NCBI RefSeq assembly: GCF_014117265.1
Contig: NZ_CP059833.1
Location: 1,643,069 to 1,707,068, forward strand
Length of the DNA stretch: 64,000 bases
Direction of reading: 5' to 3'
DNA from: Corynebacterium hindlerae
Lineage (GTDB): Bacteria; Actinomycetota; Actinomycetes; Mycobacteriales; Mycobacteriaceae
The notes under the pieces were generated by a model. The model did not search any database, was not told the DNA's origin, and saw nothing but the letters and a program-made list of their open reading frames with translations. How positions within the stretch are numbered: position 1 is the stretch's first letter; the number at the start of each line of letters is the position of its first letter. This document shows positions 26,188 through 33,500 of the stretch, piece by piece. The translations under genes and the position numbers were made by a program.

Positions 26188-26258
26188 TGTTGAATTTGGT
26201 AATGCAAAGTGACGTTTTGGCAGCTAAAAAGTCAGTTTCCATTACCAAATCCGGCACG
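26188..26258. repeat. Palindromic repeat family B, copy 3
   Basis: A 71-bp palindrome upstream of the DUF559-like gene, 51 bp from its ATG, with the same orientation and internal sequence as copy 2 (GTGACGTTTT..AAAAAGTCAG centre). It is followed by AGTATCTT, a short extension also seen after copies 4 and 6. Confidence 0.85.
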
Positions 26259-26275
26259 GCAGTATCTTGGAAGAC

Positions 26276-26848
26276 ATGAACTTTCTCTTCGATCTCTACG
26301 GTGTCCTTTTGAAAACTCAGTCGGAGCAGGCGCTCCGGGCTTTGGAGCAGGTGACTGGGGCAACGGATGAGTTGTGGCCGGTGTATTGGGAGTTGCGCCC
26401 GGATTTTGATGCTGGTCGGGTGACGGCGGAGGAGTACTGGGACAAGGTGCAGAAGCGGCTGCATGTGGATCCGTTTGATATTCAGCAGGCGATTGATACG
26501 GATTATGCCGGTTGGTTGGAAGAGGATCCGGAGATGGTTGATTTGGTCCGCGGGTTGGCGAAGGACCATAGGGTGGGGTTGCTGTCGAATATTCCGGAGG
26601 GGCTTGCGCGTGAGGTGTTGAGGAAGCACACGTGGCTGCAGGATTTCGACAGTATTGCGATGTCGTATGACATTGGGGTGGAGAAGCCACAGCCGGAGGC
26701 TTATGCGAAGGCGTTGGAATTGTTGGGGACTTTGCCTGCGGAGACGCATTTTTTCGACGACAATGAAGCTAATGTGTGGGCTGCGGAGCGGTGTGGTTTG
26801 CAGGCGCATTTGTTTACTGGCATCGACACCTTGAAGGAAATATTGTGA
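26276..26848 (+). CDS. HAD-superfamily hydrolase
   Basis: A 190-aa HAD phosphatase-like protein. Motif I is DLYGV near residue 5 (nucleophile Asp5), motif II SNIP near 103, the Lys of motif III in GVEKPQPEAYAKAL, and motif IV FFDDNEANVWAA. The cap region between 15 and 85 is helical, as in IA-type HADs such as YihX. The substrate is likely a small phosphorylated metabolite. It starts at ATG 26276, just after repeat B3, and is translationally coupled to the next gene (4-bp overlap GTGA). Confidence 0.85.
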   Translation: MNFLFDLYGVLLKTQSEQALRALEQVTGATDELWPVYWELRPDFDAGRVTAEEYWDKVQKRLHVDPFDIQQAIDTDYAGWLEEDPEMVDLVRGLAKDHRVGLLSNIPEGLAREVLRKHTWLQDFDSIAMSYDIGVEKPQPEAYAKALELLGTLPAETHFFDDNEANVWAAERCGLQAHLFTGIDTLKEIL

Positions 26849-27339
26849 TCCTGGAATTCAATGGCAAGGCTCCGAAGATTCACCCGGATGCGTTTGTGGC
26901 TCCGAATGCGACGATTATCGGTGATGTGGAGATCGGTAAGGATGCCAGCATTTGGTACAACGTGGTGATCCGCGCGGATGTGAATAAGATCCGCATTGGT
27001 GAGCGCACGAATGTGCAGGATGGGTCAATTTTGCATGTGGATAGGGATGCACCGTGCATTCTTGGTGATGACGTCACGATCGGCCACATGGCCCTGATCC
27101 ACGGTACGACGGTGGGTAATGGCACGTTGGTGGGGATGAAGTCGGGTCTGCTCAGCCGGTCGAAGATTGGTGAGGGGTGTCTTATTGCCGCTGGTGCGAT
27201 TGTGCTTGAGGGGCAGGAAATCCCTGACCACACGTTGGCTGCGGGGATTCCGGCGAAGGTGAAGCGCGAGAATGATCGCGAGTTTGTCACCCATGCGGGC
27301 CATTACGTGGAGCTTTCCAAGGAGCACGGGCGCCTGTAG
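26845..27339 (+). CDS. Gamma carbonic anhydrase family protein
   Basis: A 164-aa left-handed beta-helix protein of the PaaY/CaiE/gamma-CA family. Hexapeptide repeats run through GDVEIGKDASIWYNVVIRADVNKIRIGERTNVQDGSILH, with metal-binding histidines in ILHVD and TIGHMALIHG. The GTG at 26845 overlaps the HAD stop and follows AAGGA; a longer frame upstream is not supported. Catalysis as a carbonic anhydrase is uncertain for many bacterial members. Its 3' end overlaps the convergent MFS gene by 37 bp. Confidence 0.85.
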   Translation: MILEFNGKAPKIHPDAFVAPNATIIGDVEIGKDASIWYNVVIRADVNKIRIGERTNVQDGSILHVDRDAPCILGDDVTIGHMALIHGTTVGNGTLVGMKSGLLSRSKIGEGCLIAAGAIVLEGQEIPDHTLAAGIPAKVKRENDREFVTHAGHYVELSKEHGRL

Positions 27340-28553
27340 TTCCAGAAGGACGGCGCCAGCACCATACATACAAGGGTGCCGAGTATCACCAGTACTCCAC
27401 CGGAGATGGTGGTGAAGGCGGGGCCGATCAGGCCCGAACTGTAGCCGTGGAGGAGGTCGCCGAAGCGCGGCCCACCCGCGACAACGATGAGGAAAATGCC
27501 TTGGATGCGTCCTTGGACGTGTTCGTCGGCGGATTCTTGCAGGATGGCGGAGCGGAACGCCATGCTGAACATGTCCATCATCCCGCCGAGAACCAGCATG
27601 AATAGGCAAAGCCACGCGAGGTGGGAGAGGACGCCAACCCCGGCGCCGATCACCGCTAGCCCCCAGGCGATGATCAGAACATAGACCGCTACTCCTTGCC
27701 GTGTCACCGTGCTGATCCAACCAGAAAATAGCCCACCCAGGACCGCCCCTAGCGCCATCGACGCGTACAACAAGGCCAGGATCGTCTCTCCCGAAGCAGG
27801 ACCGCCGAAAGAAACGTGTGCGATCTCGGGGTAGAGGGCGCGCGGTAGGCCGAAAACCATCGCGATGAGGTCGGCGACCAGGGAAATCAGCAGGATAGGC
27901 TGCGTCGCGACGTATTTCACCCCGGCCACCACCGACGCCACGCCCGGCCCCGGACCGCCACCCGGCACTGCAGGCAGCTTCACGACGGCCCAAAGGGTGC
28001 TCAGCAAAGACAACGCATCGATCGCGTACAACCACGCAAAACCGGTAATCGGGATTAACGCTCCGGCCAGCAGGGGACCCACAATCGCGCCGAACTGCAC
28101 CAAGGTCATGTTGAGCGCCGCCGCGGCGGCAAGCAGCCCCTTAGGGAGCAAACGCGGCATCAGCGCGGTGCGCGTAGGTTGATTCACCGCAAAAAACGCC
28201 TGCTGCAAAGAATAAGTCCCAAGTAGAAGCCACACGTTTGTGTTACCCATGACGGTCAGGACCCAAAACAGTGCAGTGGTGCCGATGAGGCCGAGAGTGG
28301 TCGCAAGCAGCACACGGCGCTTATCAAAGGCGTCGGCAATGGCGCCACCGTAGAGACCGAAAACGATGAGCGGAACCAAACCAAAAAGGCCGGTGAGGCC
28401 GACGTAACCAGAATCCTTCGTGATCGAGTAGATCTGCGCCGGGACGGCCACGACCGTCATCTGCCCGCCAATGACGGTGACTATGTTTGCCAGCCATAGG
28501 CGTCGGAAAGCAGGCGTGTGGAGCGGGCGAGTGTCGGCGAAGAACTTGGTCAC
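27303..28553 (-). CDS. MFS transporter (EntS-like exporter)
   Basis: A 416-aa major-facilitator protein with about 12 membrane segments. The N-terminal layout RPLHTPAFRRLWLANIVTVIGGQMTVVAVPAQIYSIT and GLYGGAIADAFDKRRVLL (loop 2-3 motif) is typical of the EntS/enterobactin-exporter group, but the substrate cannot be read from the sequence. It is transcribed after the ROK regulator with a 4-bp overlap and is probably controlled by it. The C-terminal end runs into the neighbouring convergent gene. Confidence 0.8.
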   Translation of the reverse strand: MTKFFADTRPLHTPAFRRLWLANIVTVIGGQMTVVAVPAQIYSITKDSGYVGLTGLFGLVPLIVFGLYGGAIADAFDKRRVLLATTLGLIGTTALFWVLTVMGNTNVWLLLGTYSLQQAFFAVNQPTRTALMPRLLPKGLLAAAAALNMTLVQFGAIVGPLLAGALIPITGFAWLYAIDALSLLSTLWAVVKLPAVPGGGPGPGVASVVAGVKYVATQPILLISLVADLIAMVFGLPRALYPEIAHVSFGGPASGETILALLYASMALGAVLGGLFSGWISTVTRQGVAVYVLIIAWGLAVIGAGVGVLSHLAWLCLFMLVLGGMMDMFSMAFRSAILQESADEHVQGRIQGIFLIVVAGGPRFGDLLHGYSSGLIGPAFTTISGGVLVILGTLVCMVLAPSFWNYRRPCSLESST

Positions 28554-29461
28554 GCCTTCGCCAACTCCAGCGGGTGAGCGTTGAACATCGACAGGGACAG
28601 CGCGTGGGTGATGGTGCGGAGCGTCTCCAGCTCGGGGCGGGTAAGCCGCAGCTTGACCTCGTCGTGGAACGCCTCGGTGAGCTGAGCGCGGATCCGATTG
28701 CGGTTCTCCGGGTTGATGAAATAGGAGCCGGAAAACACGATCTGCTTCGGACGATCCTGCTCAATCAGATAGGTCAGCCACTCATCCACAGACATGCTCG
28801 CCTCCGGGATGGATACGCCCGTCTTGCTGATATACGCCGCTGATGTAGTGTTATCCGAATACAGGACAAGCACGTCCTCCTCAGTGATGTCCTGCTGAGA
28901 CTCCGCCAACGCGAGCGCAGACGCCGCATTACCGGTGATAGTGGGAACGTGGAACTCAAACTCGAGGCGCTCACGGATCGCAGTGAAATCATTCCAGTGC
29001 AGCGAGGCCGCGCTCAACGCAATACTTTTAATCGGCAGATGAAGATCACCCTTGATGCGGTAGATCGCAGCCACGATGTACTCCAACACATCCGCACACA
29101 CGTGATTTTGGGCGAACTCGCTCACCACAACCTCACGAAGCAGGCGACCACGGGCATCAAAGCAACCGATAACAGCGTCATCCTTATCGAGCGCCACCCC
29201 AATGAAAGCGCCCGGCCACGACGCCAACTCCAGCGGCACCACGGGACGCCCCGGGCGAGACGTATTGATCAAATCGCGCCTCTCGCGGAGCAAGCCGGCA
29301 TTAGCGAGAGCAGCAACGGCCCGGGTGATCGTCGGCTGCGACAGGCCGGTTGCCTTCACAAGCTCGCCCCGGCCCACATGGGGCGAACGCCGAACATGGT
29401 ACAAAACCTGCGCAGCAGGAGTAGCCGGCTTTTCAAAAATTTGGCTGAACGCAAGTCTCAT
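28550..29461 (-). CDS. ROK-type transcriptional regulator
   Basis: A 303-aa protein with an N-terminal winged helix (GRGELVKATGLSQPTITRAVAALANAGLL, residues 31-59) followed by a sugar-kinase-like ROK domain (FIGVALDKDDAVIGCFDARGRLL). The classic ROK zinc-binding Cys cluster is not evident, so sugar sensing is unclear. It overlaps the MFS gene by 4 bp and likely regulates this exporter. A 14-bp palindrome at 29534-29547, upstream of its start, is a candidate operator. Confidence 0.8.
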   Translation of the reverse strand: MRLAFSQIFEKPATPAAQVLYHVRRSPHVGRGELVKATGLSQPTITRAVAALANAGLLRERRDLINTSRPGRPVVPLELASWPGAFIGVALDKDDAVIGCFDARGRLLREVVVSEFAQNHVCADVLEYIVAAIYRIKGDLHLPIKSIALSAASLHWNDFTAIRERLEFEFHVPTITGNAASALALAESQQDITEEDVLVLYSDNTTSAAYISKTGVSIPEASMSVDEWLTYLIEQDRPKQIVFSGSYFINPENRNRIRAQLTEAFHDEVKLRLTRPELETLRTITHALSLSMFNAHPLELAKA

Positions 29462-29533
29462 GATGAAAATTATAGATTCTGCTCAGGTGCAAGTTTGTTT
29501 CCTACGGGCAAAATTCTCTAATAGATCGGTTTT

Positions 29534-29547
29534 ATAGCATTTGCTAT
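29534..29547. promoter_or_regulatory. Palindrome in the ROK/DUF885 divergent region
   Basis: A perfect 14-bp palindrome of ATAGCA-TT-TGCTAT 72 bp upstream of the ROK regulator start and 49 bp before the DUF885 gene. It could be the autoregulatory site of the ROK protein; not proven. Confidence 0.35.
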
Positions 29548-29595
29548 CACAATCTGTCCTGGCAATCGTCGCTGAAAAAGCTAGACTATGCGCTT

Positions 29596-31206
29596 ATGAC
29601 TCGAGAGCCATCCCTACTCGACGCCACGTGCGACGCATACGTCCACGCCGTCGCAGCCGTATCACCGACCGACGCCACCGCATGGGGCATCCCCGGACAC
29701 GACGACCAGCTCCAAGACTTTTCCCCTGCATACTGGGACAAACTTGCTGACCTTTCCCGAGACCTCCTTGCTGACGTCGACGCCTTCGACGACTGCACCG
29801 ATGACTGCGACGACATTGATGACTTCGACGACGTCGATACCGTCACTGCCGCGGTGCTCCGCGACCGACTTGGACTCCAGCTGGATCTTCACCACCGCGC
29901 AGAAAACTACGCCCAGCTGAACAACCTGGCCTCCCCAGTCCAAACCATCCGAGACACCTTCTCCCTCATGTCCGACCAGGACGCCATCCGGGCCCGCCTG
30001 GCCAAGGTCCCCGCCGCGCTCAAGGGCTACCGCGAATCCCTCGCCCTCGCCGCCGGCCAAGGACGAGTCGCTGCACTACGCCAAGTAGAACTCCTCATCG
30101 CAGAATGCGGCAACGCCTCCTTCTACGACACCCTCGGGGCCCCCGAAGCGGAAGTGAAAGCCGTCAAGAAAGCCTTCGCTGAACTGGGAGAATGGCTCTC
30201 CGAGTGCCTCGCCTCCCATGCTCCGACCACCGACGCTGTCGGTCGGGAACGCTACGAGCTGTTCTCCCGCGAATTCGTCGGAGCGTCAGTAGATCTCGAC
30301 GAAGCCTATGAGTGGGGCCTCGAAAGGCTGCGCGACATCATTGCCGCACAAGAATCCGTTGCACGACAACTGTACGGACCGGGAACCACCGTCCCGGAAG
30401 CAATCACCAAGCTCAACTCAGACCCCAAGTATCTGATCGAGGGCGTCGATAAGCTGCAGCAATGGATGCAAACCGCAGCCGACGAAGCAGTCGCCGCCTT
30501 CAACATTCCCGAAGAAATCCGTCGCATCGAGTGCTGCATCGATAAAGCCGGCACCGGTGGCATCTTCTACACCCCACCCACCGCCGACTTCTCCCGCCCC
30601 GGTCGCATGTGGTGGTCCGTCGCGCCGGGCGATAACACCTTCCACAAGTGGCAGGAACTCACCACCGTCTACCACGAAGGCGTCCCCGGCCACCACCTCC
30701 AAATCGGCTCCGCCATGCTCGCCCCGCTCAACCTCTGGCGCCGCGTCCCTTGCTGGAACTCCGGACACGGCGAAGGATGGGCGCTCTACGCCGAAAGCCT
30801 CATGGACGAACTCGGATACCTATCCGACCCCGGCATGAAAATGGGACTACTCGACGCCCAACGACTCCGCGCCGCCCGCGTTGTTCTCGACATCGGCGTC
30901 CATCTCGGCAAACACGTCCCCGACGGAATCAGCACCTGGGACGCCTCCTACGCGCGTAACTTCCTCCGCGAAAACTCCGCCATGAGCCCCGCTGCCCTCG
31001 AATTCGAACTCAACCGCTACCTCGGCTGGCCCGGACAAGCACCGTCCTACGCCCTCGGACAACGGCTCTGGCAACAACTGCGGGACGACGCCCTCGCTGC
31101 CGGCATGTCACTACAGGATTTCCACGCACGCGCGCTGTCCTATGGATCAATCCCGATGGAGATCCTTAGAGAGGAAGTCCTTGCCGGATTTGGTAAAGCA
31201 AACTGA
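29596..31206 (+). CDS. DUF885 family protein (putative metal-dependent peptidase)
   Basis: A 536-aa DUF885 member. The hallmark VYHEGVPGHHLQIG near residue 358 is a metalloprotease-like HExxxxH variant, and the C-terminal YLGWPGQAPSYALGQRLW is a family signature. An Asp-rich stretch (residues 58-80) is an unusual insert. No signal peptide is seen, so it is probably cytoplasmic. The C-terminal end LAGFGKAN and its TGA stop come from repeat B4, so the gene end has been replaced. Activity and substrate are not known. Confidence 0.85.
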   Translation: MTREPSLLDATCDAYVHAVAAVSPTDATAWGIPGHDDQLQDFSPAYWDKLADLSRDLLADVDAFDDCTDDCDDIDDFDDVDTVTAAVLRDRLGLQLDLHHRAENYAQLNNLASPVQTIRDTFSLMSDQDAIRARLAKVPAALKGYRESLALAAGQGRVAALRQVELLIAECGNASFYDTLGAPEAEVKAVKKAFAELGEWLSECLASHAPTTDAVGRERYELFSREFVGASVDLDEAYEWGLERLRDIIAAQESVARQLYGPGTTVPEAITKLNSDPKYLIEGVDKLQQWMQTAADEAVAAFNIPEEIRRIECCIDKAGTGGIFYTPPTADFSRPGRMWWSVAPGDNTFHKWQELTTVYHEGVPGHHLQIGSAMLAPLNLWRRVPCWNSGHGEGWALYAESLMDELGYLSDPGMKMGLLDAQRLRAARVVLDIGVHLGKHVPDGISTWDASYARNFLRENSAMSPAALEFELNRYLGWPGQAPSYALGQRLWQQLRDDALAAGMSLQDFHARALSYGSIPMEILREEVLAGFGKAN

Positions 31207-31252
31207 CGATTTTCCCGCTAAAAGTGCGGTTTGCATTACCAAATCCGACGCG
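31181..31252. repeat. Palindromic repeat family B, copy 4
   Basis: A 72-bp palindrome between two convergent genes. The left arm GCCGGATTTGGTAAAGCAAAC encodes the end of the DUF885 protein (AGFGKAN, then TGA). The right arm on the minus strand encodes the end of the AbrB-family protein (RRIW, then TAA). One repeat thus supplies both stop codons. Confidence 0.88.
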
Positions 31253-32267
31253 CCAGTATCTTCGGCAAGTATCCCGCCACGAGCAAGATGGCGATGAGTC
31301 GGATGACTTGGATCGCGGCGATGGAAGGTCCGGCGTCGAATTCATCGGCGAGGGCTAAGACTGTTTCTAGCCCGCCGGGGCTGGTGGCGAGGTATGCCTC
31401 GAAGTATGAGGTATCCAGCCAGTGCATGATCCCAATGGCCATGATTGCGCAGGATCCCAGTAGCAGGAAGATGAAGATGAAGGTGGCCGGGAGCTGCTTG
31501 GCGAAGAATTTCAGCGCGGGGATCGAGAGCATGCCACCGGCGGTCCAGCCGATGATGACGAACGTGAAGATTTTGAGTTCTGTGGGCAGCGCTAGGGCAG
31601 AGGGGTGTGGAAAGAATTGGGCTAGGAGGATCGTGAGACCGATTGGCCCGATAATGCCGGGCGCAGGGAAACGTAGCAGTGTGGCCAGGGGTTCTGCGAC
31701 GAGCACGATTGCCCCGATGGCGAGCAGCGGGATGAGTTCGTAGGGAACTTCCTGGTGGGAGATCGTTCCCCGGGGCACATCCATCAGTGGCACGAGCAGG
31801 GGCAGCGTGATCGTCACGGTGAGGAGCCGCAGGTATTGGGAAAGCGTGACATAGCGGAAGTCTGCGCCCATAGTCTCGGCGAGCACCGGCATGATAGAGG
31901 CCCCGCCAGCCAGCATGGATAGCACACCAGTCTCCCGAGAGATTGTTGGTTCGTGGCGGGAAAGGAGCATACCACCTGCGATACCGATGCCTACCGTCAC
32001 CGCGGAAACCACAACACCAGGCAGGATGAAGTGCAACAGGTCCCCTGGGCTGGTGGCAACGATGGGGGCTGCCGCCATGACCGCAATGAGATTACGGCTG
32101 ATCCTTTTGAGCAGAGAGTGCACCGGGAGCTCGGTGGACGTGTAGAGCGCCAGCGATGCGGAACCGACGATCGCACCCAGAATCCAAGCAGCGGGCACCC
32201 CGGCACGGTCGAAGAGAAAACCGCAGCCGAAAGTCAGTGCGATGACGATCGACCAGCGTGTAACCAT
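31236..32267 (-). CDS. AbrB-family membrane protein (putative transporter/ammonia monooxygenase-like)
   Basis: A 343-aa polytopic membrane protein of the family misleadingly named AbrB or putative ammonia monooxygenase. Family features are the N-terminal GVPAAWILGAIVGS, the LSMLAGGASIMPVLAETMGADFRYV region, and GPIGLTILLAQFFP. About ten membrane helices are expected. Its role is unknown; the divergent neighbour is a TSUP transporter. Its last codons (RRIW) and the TAA come from repeat B4. Confidence 0.8.
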   Translation of the reverse strand: MVTRWSIVIALTFGCGFLFDRAGVPAAWILGAIVGSASLALYTSTELPVHSLLKRISRNLIAVMAAAPIVATSPGDLLHFILPGVVVSAVTVGIGIAGGMLLSRHEPTISRETGVLSMLAGGASIMPVLAETMGADFRYVTLSQYLRLLTVTITLPLLVPLMDVPRGTISHQEVPYELIPLLAIGAIVLVAEPLATLLRFPAPGIIGPIGLTILLAQFFPHPSALALPTELKIFTFVIIGWTAGGMLSIPALKFFAKQLPATFIFIFLLLGSCAIMAIGIMHWLDTSYFEAYLATSPGGLETVLALADEFDAGPSIAAIQVIRLIAILLVAGYLPKILARRIW

Positions 32268-32310
32268 AAGTTAAAATTCCTTTCCGTCACCTAGGTTAGG
32301 AGTAATCACG

Positions 32311-33066
32311 TTGGAATGGGGAATACTCATCGCAGGATCGATGGCTGCCGGTTGGGTCGATGCGATGATCGGAGGCGGAGGCCTCATCCTCATTCCGCTG
32401 CTCATGGCCGTATTTCCGGGCATGTCTCCAGCGATGGTCGTAGCGACCAACAAAGTCGCAGCAGTCACAGGCACCGCATCAGCGGCGGTGGCATACCTGA
32501 GGAAAGTTCCCGTGCCACGCCAGCTGGCGGTGGTGTTCATCCCGATCGCCGCGGTGTGTTCGGGCGTCGGTGCATTGATCGCAGCCATGATCTCCAAAGA
32601 CGTGATGCGCCCCATGGTGATCGTGCTCATGCTGATCGTTGGCACAATTGTGGCGCTTCGGCCATCGTTCGGGCAGGGGGAATCGGAGGAAGCACCGTCG
32701 ATAGGCAGGCGGGTGCTGACCTTGCTTGGGGTGGGCGCGATCGCATTTTATGACGGCATCTTCGGGCCCGGCACCGGCATGTTCCTGATCATGGTGTTCA
32801 CCGGAATTTTGTCGCAAAATTTCCTGGCGTCCACCGCGCTGACCAAGGTGGTCAACACCGCCACGAATCTGGGTGCGCTGGTCGTTTTCGCAGTTGGCGG
32901 ACACATTTGGTGGCAGCTTGGCCTCACGCTGGCCGCAGCGAACGTGGTCGGCGCGCAACTCGGTGCCCGGACGGTGCTCGGTGGCGGCACGCGCCTCATC
33001 CGCATCCTCTTACTGTGCACAGTTGTGATCATGTCCTGCTATTTGGGCTGGCAGCAGTGGGGTTGA
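32311..33066 (+). CDS. TSUP-family transporter (TauE/SafE)
   Basis: A 251-aa membrane protein of the TauE/SafE (TSUP) family that exports sulfite, sulfonates or related small organic anions. Family features: WVDAMIGGGGLILIPLLMAVFPGM at the N-terminus and the repeated half FYDGIFGPGTGMFLIMVF. Starts at TTG 32311 behind TTAGGAG. It is divergent from the AbrB-family gene by 43 bp and overlaps the next gene by 4 bp (TTGA). The substrate cannot be read. Confidence 0.85.
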   Translation: MEWGILIAGSMAAGWVDAMIGGGGLILIPLLMAVFPGMSPAMVVATNKVAAVTGTASAAVAYLRKVPVPRQLAVVFIPIAAVCSGVGALIAAMISKDVMRPMVIVLMLIVGTIVALRPSFGQGESEEAPSIGRRVLTLLGVGAIAFYDGIFGPGTGMFLIMVFTGILSQNFLASTALTKVVNTATNLGALVVFAVGGHIWWQLGLTLAAANVVGAQLGARTVLGGGTRLIRILLLCTVVIMSCYLGWQQWG

Positions 33067-33470
33067 TCTCCTTCCTCTTCCAGCCTTGGGCGGTGCTGGG
33101 GTACGCGGTCGCACTATCAGTAAAGGCGCGCTGGGCGTGCGTGCCCGTCGCATGTGCCAGCTTAACCACACACCTGCTCAAACCCCTCTTCGCCGTCCCG
33201 CGGCCGGCCACTGCAACCGTGTATGAGGCTTCCTACTCTTTCCCTAGCGGACACGCCACAGCGATTGCTGCGTTGGCCTGCGTGATTGTTATGCTGTGGC
33301 CCCGGTGGTGGGTGGCCTGTGGCGCTGTAGCATTGGCGCTGCTTGTGGGCTATTCCCGCCTGTACTTGGGCGTGCACCGGCCAGTGGAAATCCTCGCTGG
33401 CTATGCGGTGGGATGTGCGTGGGTTTTTGCTGTAAGTAAAATTCGACATTTTTGCTCTGATACGGCATGA
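33063..33470 (+). CDS. PAP2-superfamily phosphatase (small membrane form)
   Basis: About 135 aa with three or four membrane helices. All three PAP2 motifs are present: KPLFAVPRP, SFPSGHA and YSRLYLGVHRPVEILAGY, with Glu where many have Asp. The TTG at 33063 overlaps the TSUP stop; the longer frame upstream lies inside the transporter gene and is rejected. It probably dephosphorylates a lipid (phosphatidate or polyprenyl-phosphate type). The last residues SKIRHFCSDTA and the stop come from repeat C1, suggesting a remodelled end. Confidence 0.8.
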   Translation: MISFLFQPWAVLGYAVALSVKARWACVPVACASLTTHLLKPLFAVPRPATATVYEASYSFPSGHATAIAALACVIVMLWPRWWVACGAVALALLVGYSRLYLGVHRPVEILAGYAVGCAWVFAVSKIRHFCSDTA

Positions 33471-33500
33471 AAAACCGCGAAAATGCCGAATTTTACTTAC
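33432..33500. repeat. Palindromic repeat family C, copy 1
   Basis: A 69-bp palindrome with arms GTAAGTAAAATTCGACATTTT and the complement at 33481-33500 (AAATGCCGAATTTTACTTAC). It lies between two convergent genes: it encodes the PAP2 C-terminus on one strand and the TAA stop of HrpB on the other. Confidence 0.85.
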
